Notes under the pieces: generated by a model
What the model was told of the DNA's origin: nothing
Databases searched by the model: none
What the model saw: only the letters and a program-made list of their open reading frames with translations
Shown: in pieces, positions 1 to 7,894 of the stretch
Layout of the letters: the number at the start of each line of letters is the position of its first letter
Position numbering within the stretch: the first letter of the stretch is position 1
Translations under genes and position numbers: made by a program
Source: Parvibaculum sp.
GTDB taxonomy: Bacteria > Pseudomonadota > Alphaproteobacteria > Parvibaculales > Parvibaculaceae
NCBI RefSeq assembly: GCF_030651915.1
Contig: NZ_JAUSBV010000002.1
Location: 62,001 to 126,000, forward strand
Length of the DNA: 64,000 nucleotides
Reading direction: 5' to 3'

Positions 1-650
1 CCGCGCATGCCGGGGCCGACATGCAGCAGGCAGAAATCGCTGGTGCCGCCGCCGAAATCGCCGATCAGCACAAGCTCGTCGCGATCGAGCGAGGCCTCAT
101 AGGCATAGGCCGCCGCCACCGGCTCGAATTCGAAATGCACCTCGGGAATGCGCACGCCGGCAAGGGCGGTGCGCAGACGCGACAAAGCGAGGTCGTCGTG
201 GCCGCTGTCGGGCGTGCCGAGACTGTTGCGCACGAAGCGTGCCGGACGGCCGACCACGACCGGACCGGCCAGCAGCGCCTCTGTCAGCGTGTCGGCTTCC
301 GCCGTCGCGTCGACCAGGCGCGCAACAATGAAGCCGACCAGATTTTCGAGCGTGAAGCGGCTGCCGAAAATACTGGTCGCGGTGAAGGTCGGATTGGCGA
401 GCCAGGATTTGATCGACTGGATCAGCCGGCCCTCAGCGCCAGCCATCAGATAGGCATCCATCGCGGCCGGCCCGGCAAAGGCATGCGGGCGTCCGTTGGG
501 ATCGCGCTCCTCGTCGTCGAAAAAAAGGATCGAGCGGAAAGTGGGGAGCGTCGCCGCCCCGTGACGGACCGGCACCAGCCGCGCCGCGCCGTGTGCGGGC
601 GCGACCGCCAGGGCGCTGTTGGTCGTCCCGAAGTCGAGACCGATGAACAT
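1..650 (-). CDS. Hsp70-family (YegD-like) chaperone, 3' part outside window
   Basis: Hsp70/actin-superfamily ATPase, probably the YegD branch. Only about the first 216 residues are present; the gene runs off the left edge. The phosphate-1 loop GLDFGTTNSALAV (residues 4-16) and the phosphate-2 loop GDFGGGTSDF (about 197-206) define an Hsp70 nucleotide-binding domain, and EPVAAAYAY near 176 fits the connecting segment. The spacing is not that of DnaK, and no DnaJ or GrpE gene is adjacent, so a specialised chaperone is inferred. The ATG at 650 has GAGGTG upstream on the minus strand. The gene diverges from the ferritin-like gene at 943. Its clients are unknown. Confidence 0.8.
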   Translation of the reverse strand, partial: MFIGLDFGTTNSALAVAPAHGAARLVPVRHGAATLPTFRSILFFDDEERDPNGRPHAFAGPAAMDAYLMAGAEGRLIQSIKSWLANPTFTATSIFGSRFTLENLVGFIVARLVDATAEADTLTEALLAGPVVVGRPARFVRNSLGTPDSGHDDLALSRLRTALAGVRIPEVHFEFEPVAAAYAYEASLDRDELVLIGDFGGGTSDFCLLHVGPGMR

Positions 651-812
651 GGGGCGCACCTCGTATCCGTCTGACCCCGGCAAGGGGCCACGGCAATACA
701 TCTGAGGGAAATCGGGGGTTGCGTTCGGGGTTTTCGGAGCGAAAGGGCGGCGAGAAATACAGGCGGGCGGCCCTCTTGTCGAGTCCCGGGCCCGGGCCGG
801 GCCGCCTTGCGC

Positions 813-834
813 AAAATGACGCAGGCGTCATTTT
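813..834. promoter_or_regulatory. 10-bp perfect inverted repeat, probable operator
   Basis: AAAATGACGC (813-822) and its exact reverse complement GCGTCATTTT (825-834) are separated by two bases. It lies in the divergent region between the Hsp70-like gene and the ferritin-like gene, about 110 bp before the latter's start. Size and symmetry fit a dimeric TetR-like or GntR-like repressor; that assignment is inference, and no regulator gene is adjacent. Confidence 0.6.
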
Positions 835-942
835 TGGATTGATGTGCATTGCAGCAATACCCACACTCCGATTGTGAGAATTCGCCGGTCCCAACCTCAA
901 AGCGGGCCGCCGGCGCAACGAGAATCAATTTGGAGAGAGCCC

Positions 943-2064
943 ATGACCGCCGTTCGGCAGATCACCAAGGACAATGCCTATGATGCCGTCGCGCCGGACG
1001 ATTTCGAGGCGATGATGAACACCGAGCGCTACAACCGGCGCTCGTCGGCCTTCGACAAGATCATTTCGGCGACGCATGACCATTTCTGGGATCCGATGGA
1101 TGCCCGCTACATCGATTACAGCGAGCCCTTCGACATCGAAAACGAGATGCTGATCGATCCGCAACTGGTGCCGGAACTGAAGCTGGCCTGTTTCGAGGCG
1201 CTGCCGGAAAAGGAAAAGATCCGCTTCGTCAACGAGACGGCGCGCTGGATGATGTCGGCGATCCTGCATGGCGAGCAGGGGGCGCTCAATCTCTCGGCCT
1301 CGCTCTGCCACATCCTGCTCGATCCGGGTGCGCAGGAATATGCCGCCAACCAGGCCCGCGAAGAGGCCCGCCATGTGACGGCCTTCGCCAAATATGTGCA
1401 GGCCCGTTTCGGCAAGCCCCTGCCCTGCGGCGAGACGCTGGCCGGCCTGTTGTCCGAAATGGTCAACGCCAAGGAGGTCTACAAGAAGATCGTCGGCATG
1501 CAGCTGCTGGTCGAGGGTCTGGCCATGGGCACGTTTGCCACCTTCTTCAACACCGCGCGCGATCCGCTGCTGGTCAAGCTCTGCCAGCTGGCGATGACGG
1601 ATGAGGCCTTCCATCACAAGTTCGGCAAGATCTGGGCCGACCGCACGATCCCGAAACTGTCGCAGGACGAGCGCGACATCATCGAGGACTGGGCGGCGAG
1701 CGTCTTCCAGACGCTCTTGTTCAACCTCGTCAATCCGGAACAGAAGAAGCTGATCTATGCCGATTTCGGTCTCGACTGGCGCGAGGTGCAGGCGCAGATG
1801 CTTGAAGCGGTGACCGATGAAGACCGCCGCGAGGGCATGAAGGACGCCGCCAACATCTTCCGCGTGCTGGTCAAGACGCTCTTGAAGGCCGGCATCATCA
1901 CCGACCGCACCAGGGGCTTCTATGCGATCTATGTCGACATGGAGGAACTGAAGAACGAAGACGATCGCATGGTCGGCGACGATATCGCCGAACAGGGCAT
2001 CGACTTCCTGAAGACGGTCAACTTCGCCAAGAAGAACCCGATGGCGAGCGTCGCGGCCGACTAG
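943..2064 (+). CDS. Ferritin-like di-iron protein of unknown substrate
   Basis: A 373-residue soluble protein with the four-helix di-iron carboxylate pattern. Candidate iron ligands are E111, E141 with H144 (EARH), E191 and E221 with H224 (DEAFHH), giving two ExxH motifs. This is the ferritin/ribonucleotide-reductase/AurF-like fold, so an oxidase, oxygenase or oxidative-defence role is likely, but the substrate cannot be read from sequence. The ATG at 943 follows GGAGAG; an in-frame start at 844 would add an untypical basic leader. It is monocistronic: a palindrome lies upstream at 813-834 and a terminator follows the stop. Confidence 0.75.
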   Translation: MTAVRQITKDNAYDAVAPDDFEAMMNTERYNRRSSAFDKIISATHDHFWDPMDARYIDYSEPFDIENEMLIDPQLVPELKLACFEALPEKEKIRFVNETARWMMSAILHGEQGALNLSASLCHILLDPGAQEYAANQAREEARHVTAFAKYVQARFGKPLPCGETLAGLLSEMVNAKEVYKKIVGMQLLVEGLAMGTFATFFNTARDPLLVKLCQLAMTDEAFHHKFGKIWADRTIPKLSQDERDIIEDWAASVFQTLLFNLVNPEQKKLIYADFGLDWREVQAQMLEAVTDEDRREGMKDAANIFRVLVKTLLKAGIITDRTRGFYAIYVDMEELKNEDDRMVGDDIAEQGIDFLKTVNFAKKNPMASVAAD

Positions 2065-2110
2065 ATTTTGGCAATTCCCGAAGGGTCCTCACCACAGGGA
2101 TAAACTCGAA

Positions 2111-2140
2111 GGGCGGTTCCGCAAGGGACCGCTCTTTTTT
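2111..2140 (+). terminator. Rho-independent terminator of the ferritin-like gene
   Basis: Stem GCGGTTCC (2113-2120) with GGGACCGC (2125-2132), one G-T pair, a GCAA tetraloop and a run of six T (2135-2140). It sits about 50 bp after the stop at 2064. Confidence 0.85.
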
Positions 2141-2174
2141 CGTTGCCGCACGCCGCTCTGCTACACTCGCGGCC

Positions 2175-3065
2175 ATGAACGACATCCACGACATGCTGCG
2201 CGCGGCGATCGCGGACCTGCCGCCGCCGCCCTGGCCGGCGATCGGCGAAGGCCTCTGGTCGACGGTCCACGATCTCGGCGACGGCACGGCGCTGAAGCTG
2301 GTACGCCGCCAGACATCGGGCCTCGGTTCGGGCGTCGCCATCCACCGGCGCGAGGCGCTGGCGCTGGCGGCGCTTGGCGGCTTCGCGACGGCGCGTCTGC
2401 GCCTGCCGGCGCTGATCGCGGAAGGCGCCTTCGACAGCGGCTCTTGCGCCGGCTGGCTGCGCGTCAGCCGTCTCGACGGCGCGGTGCCGCGCGAGGACCG
2501 CATCGTCTATGCCGCAGCCGAAACGCGCGACGGTTTCGGCGAGCGGCTCGGCGCGGCGATCGCCGATTTCCACGCCGAGGCGAGCCCGCGCGCGCGCGCC
2601 GCTGAGAGCAAGCTCGGCGACAGCATTGCCCGCGGCCTGACCCTGGCGCGCGACCGCTTCAGCCAGCCCGCCGATCACCATGCGGCCGATGCCGTACTTG
2701 CCGCCTGGGCGGCGGAATGTGCAAAGGGCCCGCTCGTCTTCACGCATGGCGACGTCAATCTTTCCAATCTTCTCGATGCCGGGCGCAACGCGCCGCTCGG
2801 CTTCGTCGATCTTGCCGAAAGTGGCTGGAGCCTCGCCGAGGCCGATTTCCGGCATCTCGACGGCTTCGGTCCGCTCAGCGACGCGGTGATGCGCGGCTAT
2901 GCGGCGCGTGCGGGGACCGCACCCGACCGGCGCCGCATCGCGCTTGCCGCCGCCGCCAACGCGCTTTGCAGCATCGCCATCGAAGGCGCGTCGGGGCATC
3001 CGCGCGAGGCGATCCGGCGGCGCGGCCAGCTTGAACATTGTCTCGAAGCGGCGGGGCTGCCATGA
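2175..3065 (+). CDS. Aminoglycoside-phosphotransferase (APH) family kinase
   Basis: A 296-residue protein of the APH/choline kinase superfamily. The catalytic Brenner motif HGDVNLSN covers residues 191-198, with D193 as the likely base and N198 as a metal ligand. FVDLAE, with D212, is the DFG-equivalent. The N-terminal lobe has a possible ATP lysine in ALKLVRR (about 39-45). The substrate is unknown; members phosphorylate antibiotics, choline, sugars or homoserine. The last four bases overlap the start of mmcB (ATGA), so the two are probably cotranslated. Confidence 0.75.
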   Translation: MNDIHDMLRAAIADLPPPPWPAIGEGLWSTVHDLGDGTALKLVRRQTSGLGSGVAIHRREALALAALGGFATARLRLPALIAEGAFDSGSCAGWLRVSRLDGAVPREDRIVYAAAETRDGFGERLGAAIADFHAEASPRARAAESKLGDSIARGLTLARDRFSQPADHHAADAVLAAWAAECAKGPLVFTHGDVNLSNLLDAGRNAPLGFVDLAESGWSLAEADFRHLDGFGPLSDAVMRGYAARAGTAPDRRRIALAAAANALCSIAIEGASGHPREAIRRRGQLEHCLEAAGLP

Positions 3066-3538
3066 GCGACGACCTGCCCGACATGGAAGAAGACGAGTTC
3101 CGCCTCTTCGACGGGCGGCAGTCGCAAACGGCCGCCAATGTGCAACGCGGCTGCTGCCGCCTGCTGGCGCAGATGGGCTATGCCGCCGTCACCGAACTGA
3201 CGCTCGCCACCGGGCGGCGCGTCGACATCATCGCGCTTGGTCCGAAAGGCGAGATCGTCGTCCTCGAAATCAAGTCGAGCCTCATCGACTACAAGACGGA
3301 TTCGAAATGGGCGGAGTATCTCGAATTCTGCGACCGCTTCTATTTCGCGGTGCCGCCGGAATTTCCGCGCGAGATTATTCCGGCCGAAGTCGGCCTCGTC
3401 ATCGCCGACCGCTACGGCGCCGAGATTTTGCGCGAGGGCCCGGCAACGCCGCTCGCGCCGGCGCGGCGCAAGAAGCTGACACTGCACGCCGCCCGCGTCT
3501 CGGCCCGGCGCGTCATCCGGTTTCTCGATCCGGAGTGA
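3062..3538 (+). CDS. mmcB: MmcB family DNA repair protein (putative nuclease)
   Basis: A 158-residue protein of the MmcB family, known in alphaproteobacteria as DNA-damage (mitomycin C) associated. The core reads RRVDIIAL ... VVLEIKSS, with D55, E69 and K71 forming a PD-(D/E)XK-like nuclease signature, so cleavage of damaged or branched DNA is plausible. The start ATG at 3062 overlaps the APH stop by four bases; an upstream in-frame start at 3038 is less likely. No SOS box was recognised in front of the pair. Confidence 0.8.
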   Translation: MSDDLPDMEEDEFRLFDGRQSQTAANVQRGCCRLLAQMGYAAVTELTLATGRRVDIIALGPKGEIVVLEIKSSLIDYKTDSKWAEYLEFCDRFYFAVPPEFPREIIPAEVGLVIADRYGAEILREGPATPLAPARRKKLTLHAARVSARRVIRFLDPE

Positions 3539-3590
3539 GGGGGCATGTGGCATCGGTGCGGGAATCAGGCTCTCCACACCAACTAAGTCC

Positions 3591-3683
3591 GTCATGACCC
3601 GGCTCGTCCGGGTCATCCACGTCTTTCTTTCCTTCGCTGCGTGCCGCAAAGACGTGGATGGCCCGAATAAATCGGGCCATGAC
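3591..3683. repeat. Nested palindromic intergenic repeat
   Basis: The outer arms GTCATG (3591-3596) and CATGAC (3678-3683) enclose two small hairpins (GACCCGG/CCGGGTC and GGCCCGA/TCGGGCC) and an inner 12-bp perfect pair ATCCACGTCTTT (3615-3626) / AAAGACGTGGAT (3648-3659). Elements of this appearance are common intergenic repeats in alphaproteobacterial genomes. It lies between convergent mmcB and regA and may also act in transcript termination. Confidence 0.75.
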
Positions 3684-3707
3684 GTAACGTGAGAATGGTG
3701 GGAAGCC

Positions 3708-4280
3708 CTATTTCGGCGCGCGCTTGGCGAGGATGCGCTGCAGGGTGCGGCGATGCATGTTGAGGCGGCGCGCGGTTTCCGAAACGTTGCGGTCGCAGAG
3801 CTCGTAGACGCGCTGGATATGTTCCCAGCGCACGCGGTCGGCCGACATCGGATTTTCGGGCGGGCCGGCCTTGTCGGCGCCGGTCGCCAGAAGGGCCGCT
3901 TCGATGGCGTCGGCATCGGAGGGCTTGGCCAGATAATCGGCGGCGCCGAGCTTCACCGCGGTGACGGCGGTTGCGATATTGCCGTAGCCGGTCAGCACGA
4001 CGATGCGGGCTTCGGGCCGCGCCTCTTCGAGGGCGGCCACCACATCGAGGCCGTTGCCGTCTTCAAGCCGCATGTCGACCACCGCAAAGCCCGGCTTCTT
4101 CGAGCGCGCCAGTTCCTTGCCCTCCTTGACCGTGCTTGCGGTCATCACATCGAAGCCGCGCCCTTCCATGGCGCGGGCGAGGCGCGTCAGGAACGGAATG
4201 TCATCGTCGACCAGCAGCAGCGTCCGGTCTTCGGGAATGACGGGCATTTCATTTTCAGGCGCGACGGTTGGTTTGTGCAC
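3708..4280 (-). CDS. regA: Redox response regulator RegA/ActR/PrrA
   Basis: Two-component response regulator, 190 residues, partner of RegB. The receiver domain has VDDD at 24-27 and phospho-acceptor D69 in VVDMRLEDG, with the conserved Lys in YLAKPSDA. The C-terminus is the almost invariant RegA helix-turn-helix (ETARRLNMHRRTLQRIL). In related bacteria it controls respiration, nitrogen and carbon metabolism in response to redox state. The gene is read here from a GTG at 4280; an ATG at 4247 would still keep the whole receiver. It is separated from regB by an inserted island, whereas the two are normally close. Confidence 0.93.
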   Translation of the reverse strand: MHKPTVAPENEMPVIPEDRTLLLVDDDIPFLTRLARAMEGRGFDVMTASTVKEGKELARSKKPGFAVVDMRLEDGNGLDVVAALEEARPEARIVVLTGYGNIATAVTAVKLGAADYLAKPSDADAIEAALLATGADKAGPPENPMSADRVRWEHIQRVYELCDRNVSETARRLNMHRRTLQRILAKRAPK

Positions 4281-4460
4281 GTTGTTGTTTCTCTGATCGA
4301 TTCTGCGGCGGATAATGCCGATCTTAGGCCGAAGCGCCGGGCCGCGCCACCCCCGAGGGTCAGCTTGAATTTTGATCGAAGTACAGAACTATCCCGACCG
4401 ATACAGCGATCGCACCAGCTCCGAGTACCAGGCCGAGAGCTCTGAAAACCACTGACAGAA

Positions 4461-4518
4461 ATTGAGCTTGCCTCCATCCTTTGGACCGGTGGGCCGCTAA
4501 ATTCCGGCTTCATCTGAC
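4461..4518. repeat. IS-end-like direct repeat, copy A
   Basis: Roughly 80% identical over ~55 bp to copy B at 7210-7265, same orientation. Shared words include TGAGCTTGCC, TTGGACCGG and TAAATTCCG. Copy B directly adjoins the 3' end of the IS3-family transposase remnant, so this copy is read as the end of a second, otherwise lost, IS copy. Confidence 0.6.
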
Positions 4519-4572
4519 CGCCGGCTGACCAAGGGCCGCCGGCCCGCAGCGCTCACGGATCGGCGGACCAAG

Positions 4573-4977
4573 CTAGTCTACATCTTCGGTGCCATCTGCC
4601 CGGCGCACGGCGTCGGCGACGCCTCGTGCTGCCACGCCACAACATCCGGGCCGTGCAACCGCATGGCGACGAGTTTCATCGCAGGTGGCACCAAATGCCC
4701 ATGCCCTGCTCATCGTCGCCCGGGCCCGACGGCGCACCACCAAGAAGCGTGATGTGCCGACCGACATCACCCTCTTGTTTCTGCCGTATCCTACGATCAA
4801 ATTCTCGCGTGCTACTGCAACGTCCGGAACAGGTTCATCGATCAACCGTAGAAAATCATGTCTATTGGCATGTGGATATGGACGCATCGGTTTTAATCGA
4901 TGCTCGCCGGTATAAGGCACTTTCTCGAGAATCAAATCCATGGGTGCCAAATGCTGGTCCTCAAGGTGCCGCTTCAA
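4573..4977 (-). CDS. Hypothetical short gene downstream of the fusion gene
   Basis: An open frame of 134 codons whose ATG overlaps the 3' end of the GT/MT/MT gene by 17 bp. The first half (about 65 residues) has a protein-like composition; the second half is Arg/Ala-rich and resembles random GC-rich translation. No family, signal peptide or membrane segment is recognised. It may be a translationally coupled small gene, a degraded fragment, or not a gene at all. Confidence 0.25.
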   Translation of the reverse strand: MKRHLEDQHLAPMDLILEKVPYTGEHRLKPMRPYPHANRHDFLRLIDEPVPDVAVARENLIVGYGRNKRVMSVGTSRFLVVRRRARATMSRAWAFGATCDETRRHAVARPGCCGVAARGVADAVRRADGTEDVD

Positions 4978-7084
4978 TGAACGCTATGTCAGTGCGGCTA
5001 CCTCGGATACCTCGGCGCAAGCCCGTTTCCGCGATGCGCAGTCCCGCGTCCACGATCTCGTTCAAGATATCGTTTAGGGTGCCGTGAGGGACATCCTCCT
5101 CAACGACCTTCCCTTCGCTCAATGGCCAAAGATCATCGGTACCAGGAACCAGATCCACCGAAAGATATACGCGACCACTAGGCGCCAGCCAATTGGGCAG
5201 TTTGTTCAGAATATTTCGCCTGAGAGCAGCCGGCATGTGTTCAATGACGCTCACGCTATAGATCGCATCGAACGGATTCTTCGGGACATATTCCTGCGCG
5301 TCGATGCGATGGGATTCGATCCGCTTGTCGAAATGGCTGTAGTCGAGAAAGCCCCATTCGTTCCACCGGGATTTGTCCGGAGGGTCGCGAAAATGGGGAC
5401 TGTTGTCGATAGTCGCCACTTCGTTTCCCTGTTGTGCCAACCACAATGGCAGGGCGCACACGCCCGCACCAATGTCGAGAATTCTCCTTCCTGGCTCCGA
5501 GGAAAGGCGCCGCGCAAACCAAGGATATTCGATGGTGCGTGAAACCGTGCTCGGAAAGAACCCAAACTGTTCGCGGCTGAGTTCGACGAGTTCCACCAGC
5601 AAACGCCATTCCGAGGTTTCGCCGCAACCATAGGCAATTTCGGCTAGAGACGCATCGGCTCCGCTCATCGGCATGCCGGGCTTCTTCAAGCCAAGAAACA
5701 AGGTCACGTCCCGGTATGAGCCGAGCTCCACGACCTCGCAAATTTCCGTGTGGTCTTGCAGTGCTGCTAACAGGCTCTCGTGCGAGAATACGATCCCCGC
5801 ATTCGGCGGAGCGCTCGTGTAGCCCGAAACGAAAACGCCCTTCCTGCTGACGCGGATGAGGTCTGAGACAAGGTCATTGAACCGCTCTGGGGACGATTGA
5901 TGAATCAGGACATCCAAGCATATGGCGTAATCACAGGAGGCATCTTCGATGTCAGCTAACGACCCATCGCTGAATTGCCAATCAGGGCGCTTTGCCCCGG
6001 CAATCTCGAGCGCCATCGGAGAGGTGTCTATGCCGAAGTAGTCGGTAAACGGCATGTTGCGCATGAGCTCCAGGTCGCCACATCCGACATCGAATATGCG
6101 CTCTTGTGAAATGGCCTTGAAATATGGTTTGAGATACGACGATTTGAGCTTCAATGTTTCACCGCGCGAGCCTAGACCGCTGCCAAGTTCCGGAGCGGCA
6201 AAGTACCGATAGGTCCAGAAAATCGAATTGTCGAAATCAAGACGCTGGCCGTCTGTGATGATCTGGTTTGCACGGTGAATTGAACTGTCAATCCAACCAA
6301 TTCCCACAGGCTTTAGGCGGCCATGGGCATCCAGCTTCGAATGATAGTGTATTGCATGGATTTCCGTCTCCGGAAGTACAGCGTACCTGCTCGCAGGGAT
6401 ATGACACGGGAAGTTCTCACCGATTGGGAGATGCTCGTACGTGTAGCCGGATTGAAGGAGCGACATGCCGAAACCGAGCTGGTCGGAGTGGTGATGCCAC
6501 TTGTCGAGCAGGCCCGGCCGCTCCAGACAATACCCGGCCCATTTGGCCCACGAACTGGCGAGCTCCTTCACCGCTGCGCGAGGTAGAACGTACAGCCCCC
6601 CGTTGAAATTGGTCGAAAAAGTGCTGCTATCGGGATCGAGTTGTATCGGACACGTTTCGATCTTGTCTTCCAGGCCGGCACCGCCAAGCAGTTCGCGCCA
6701 GACTGTTTCCGGTGGATTTGGCAGGTCGACAGGTTTGGCGCGGACCACATCTCCGTGCGCCAATCGGGTCGGGCATGACAGGAACATCAGATCCGCGTCG
6801 CAGAGGATCACATGGTCAAAGTCCAACAAAGCGCCGGTCTTTAGTTGCTGGATTTTATTGCAGTAGACAGCAGGGCCATTTCCAAAAGGCTCAACTTCAA
6901 CCAATTGAGCTCCAAGTTGGCGAAACGTTTCCAGTCGACTTTGGGGAATATCAGGAGTGTGGTGAACGAAAACGTCGGCCCGATTTTGTACGCCGAGCGC
7001 ATTCAAACCGATCAGCCAATTCCAACCTTGCATGAGGAATTTGGGATGATTATCAATCAGACAGGAAATTGCAACTTTCGGCAT
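4961..7084 (-). CDS. Three-domain glycosyltransferase - methyltransferase - methyltransferase fusion
   Basis: A 707-residue protein with three enzyme-like modules. Residues 1-290 look like a GT-A glycosyltransferase, with a DxD motif in CDADLMFL (D96, D98) and HSDQLGFG at about 199-206. Residues ~325-465 form a class I SAM methyltransferase (motif I DVGCG 332-336, then FGIDTSP). Residues ~530-700 form a second one (motif I DIGAGVC 537-543, then ATIDNSP, later SVIEHMP). No signal peptide or membrane segment is seen, so it is probably cytosolic and acts on surface glycans or a glycosylated product; that role is inference. Its lower GC and IS-flanked setting indicate transfer. Confidence 0.75.
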   Translation of the reverse strand: MPKVAISCLIDNHPKFLMQGWNWLIGLNALGVQNRADVFVHHTPDIPQSRLETFRQLGAQLVEVEPFGNGPAVYCNKIQQLKTGALLDFDHVILCDADLMFLSCPTRLAHGDVVRAKPVDLPNPPETVWRELLGGAGLEDKIETCPIQLDPDSSTFSTNFNGGLYVLPRAAVKELASSWAKWAGYCLERPGLLDKWHHHSDQLGFGMSLLQSGYTYEHLPIGENFPCHIPASRYAVLPETEIHAIHYHSKLDAHGRLKPVGIGWIDSSIHRANQIITDGQRLDFDNSIFWTYRYFAAPELGSGLGSRGETLKLKSSYLKPYFKAISQERIFDVGCGDLELMRNMPFTDYFGIDTSPMALEIAGAKRPDWQFSDGSLADIEDASCDYAICLDVLIHQSSPERFNDLVSDLIRVSRKGVFVSGYTSAPPNAGIVFSHESLLAALQDHTEICEVVELGSYRDVTLFLGLKKPGMPMSGADASLAEIAYGCGETSEWRLLVELVELSREQFGFFPSTVSRTIEYPWFARRLSSEPGRRILDIGAGVCALPLWLAQQGNEVATIDNSPHFRDPPDKSRWNEWGFLDYSHFDKRIESHRIDAQEYVPKNPFDAIYSVSVIEHMPAALRRNILNKLPNWLAPSGRVYLSVDLVPGTDDLWPLSEGKVVEEDVPHGTLNDILNEIVDAGLRIAETGLRRGIRGSRTDIAFIEAAP

Positions 7085-7209
7085 TCTAACTGACTATATC
7101 CAGCACTCGGTTCCGGTTTGCCAAGATCACGACCGCCGTCAGATAGAATGGCCAACCATTAAAAGTAGCATAAAATAAAGGCTCAATATGGTCGATATCC
7201 CCGCAGCAA

Positions 7210-7265
7210 CTGAGCTTGCCCCAACCTTGGACCGGGCGGGCTGGTAAATTCCGATTTTATCGGAC
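7210..7265. repeat. IS-end-like direct repeat, copy B
   Basis: Partner of copy A at 4461-4518. It lies just beyond the C-terminal coding remnant of the transposase, where the right end of an IS3/IS407-type element is expected. Together the two copies bracket the fusion gene in direct orientation. Confidence 0.6.
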
Positions 7266-7289
7266 GACATTCTATTCTCAGTCGGTGAT

Positions 7290-7840
7290 ATGGTTGAACC
7301 TCATTGCAGTCTTTGAACCAAGCCTCGCATTTTGAATGCGTTTCGTCGAGGCTCAGAAACTAATTGGCGTTCAGACACTCCGCGCGGGACTTGCCATTGA
7401 GACTTTTGATGAAGCATCGCCCGGTCGCGAGACGTCGAACGTGTTGCCCCGCATGAAGGCCCCGAGATCGGGCTCGCGCGAGATGAACTCCGGGCCATTA
7501 GTCCAGACGGATCGTCTTTGGATAGCCGACCTGTCGGGCGACCCGCTCAAGCATGTCGTCGACATTGATCCCCTTGTAGGCAAAGTGGACGTCAATCGCC
7601 GGTGAGAATCGCGTGAACGTGTTGCACACGGACCTTCCTTCCGTCAAAGAGCTGATCGTGGACGAAATCCATTACCCCGATCTGGTTCGATTTTTGTGCC
7701 GGAGAGCGGACCTCCCGCAACTGCGCCCTGGCCCGCTTCTTGGGCGATTTGTTCCCCAATTGCGGGCCCGTTTCTCGACAGGGCCGACAGACACGTATTG
7801 CATCTACATGCCACTCTTCCTTCTCGTTAAAGGAGAACAT
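7290..7840 (-). pseudogene. Decayed IS3-family (IS407 group) transposase OrfB
   Basis: The minus strand carries recognisable OrfB pieces in shifting frames. One reads MDFVHDQLFDGRKVRVQ. After a frameshift comes AIDVHFAYKGINVDDMLERV, then VGYPKTIRLD with an in-frame stop. The next is GPEFISREPDLGAF. Near the left end comes a fragment similar to the family's SLDDARxKxEAWRxDYNE tail. These match the DDE integrase core of IS407-type transposases. The start of OrfB and all of OrfA are missing, so the element is inactive. Confidence 0.85.
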
Positions 7841-7894
7841 GGATGCGGCGACGTGTGGAATCGCCGATGGTATTAGGAATTTTGATCTGTAAAT

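Larger units (their letters stand above)
4367..7887. mobile_element. Acquired island between regA and regB bounded by 11-bp direct repeats
   Basis: GAATTTTGATC occurs at 4367-4377 and again at 7877-7887, close to the regA start and the regB end. Between them the base composition is visibly lower in GC. The segment contains a GT/MT/MT fusion gene, a decayed IS3-family transposase and two direct copies of a ~55-bp IS-end-like sequence. Removing it would leave regB and regA about 100 bp apart. The 11-bp repeat is longer than a normal IS3 target duplication, so it may be a recombination scar. Apart from the entries below, 4281-4572 holds no gene. Confidence 0.55.
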
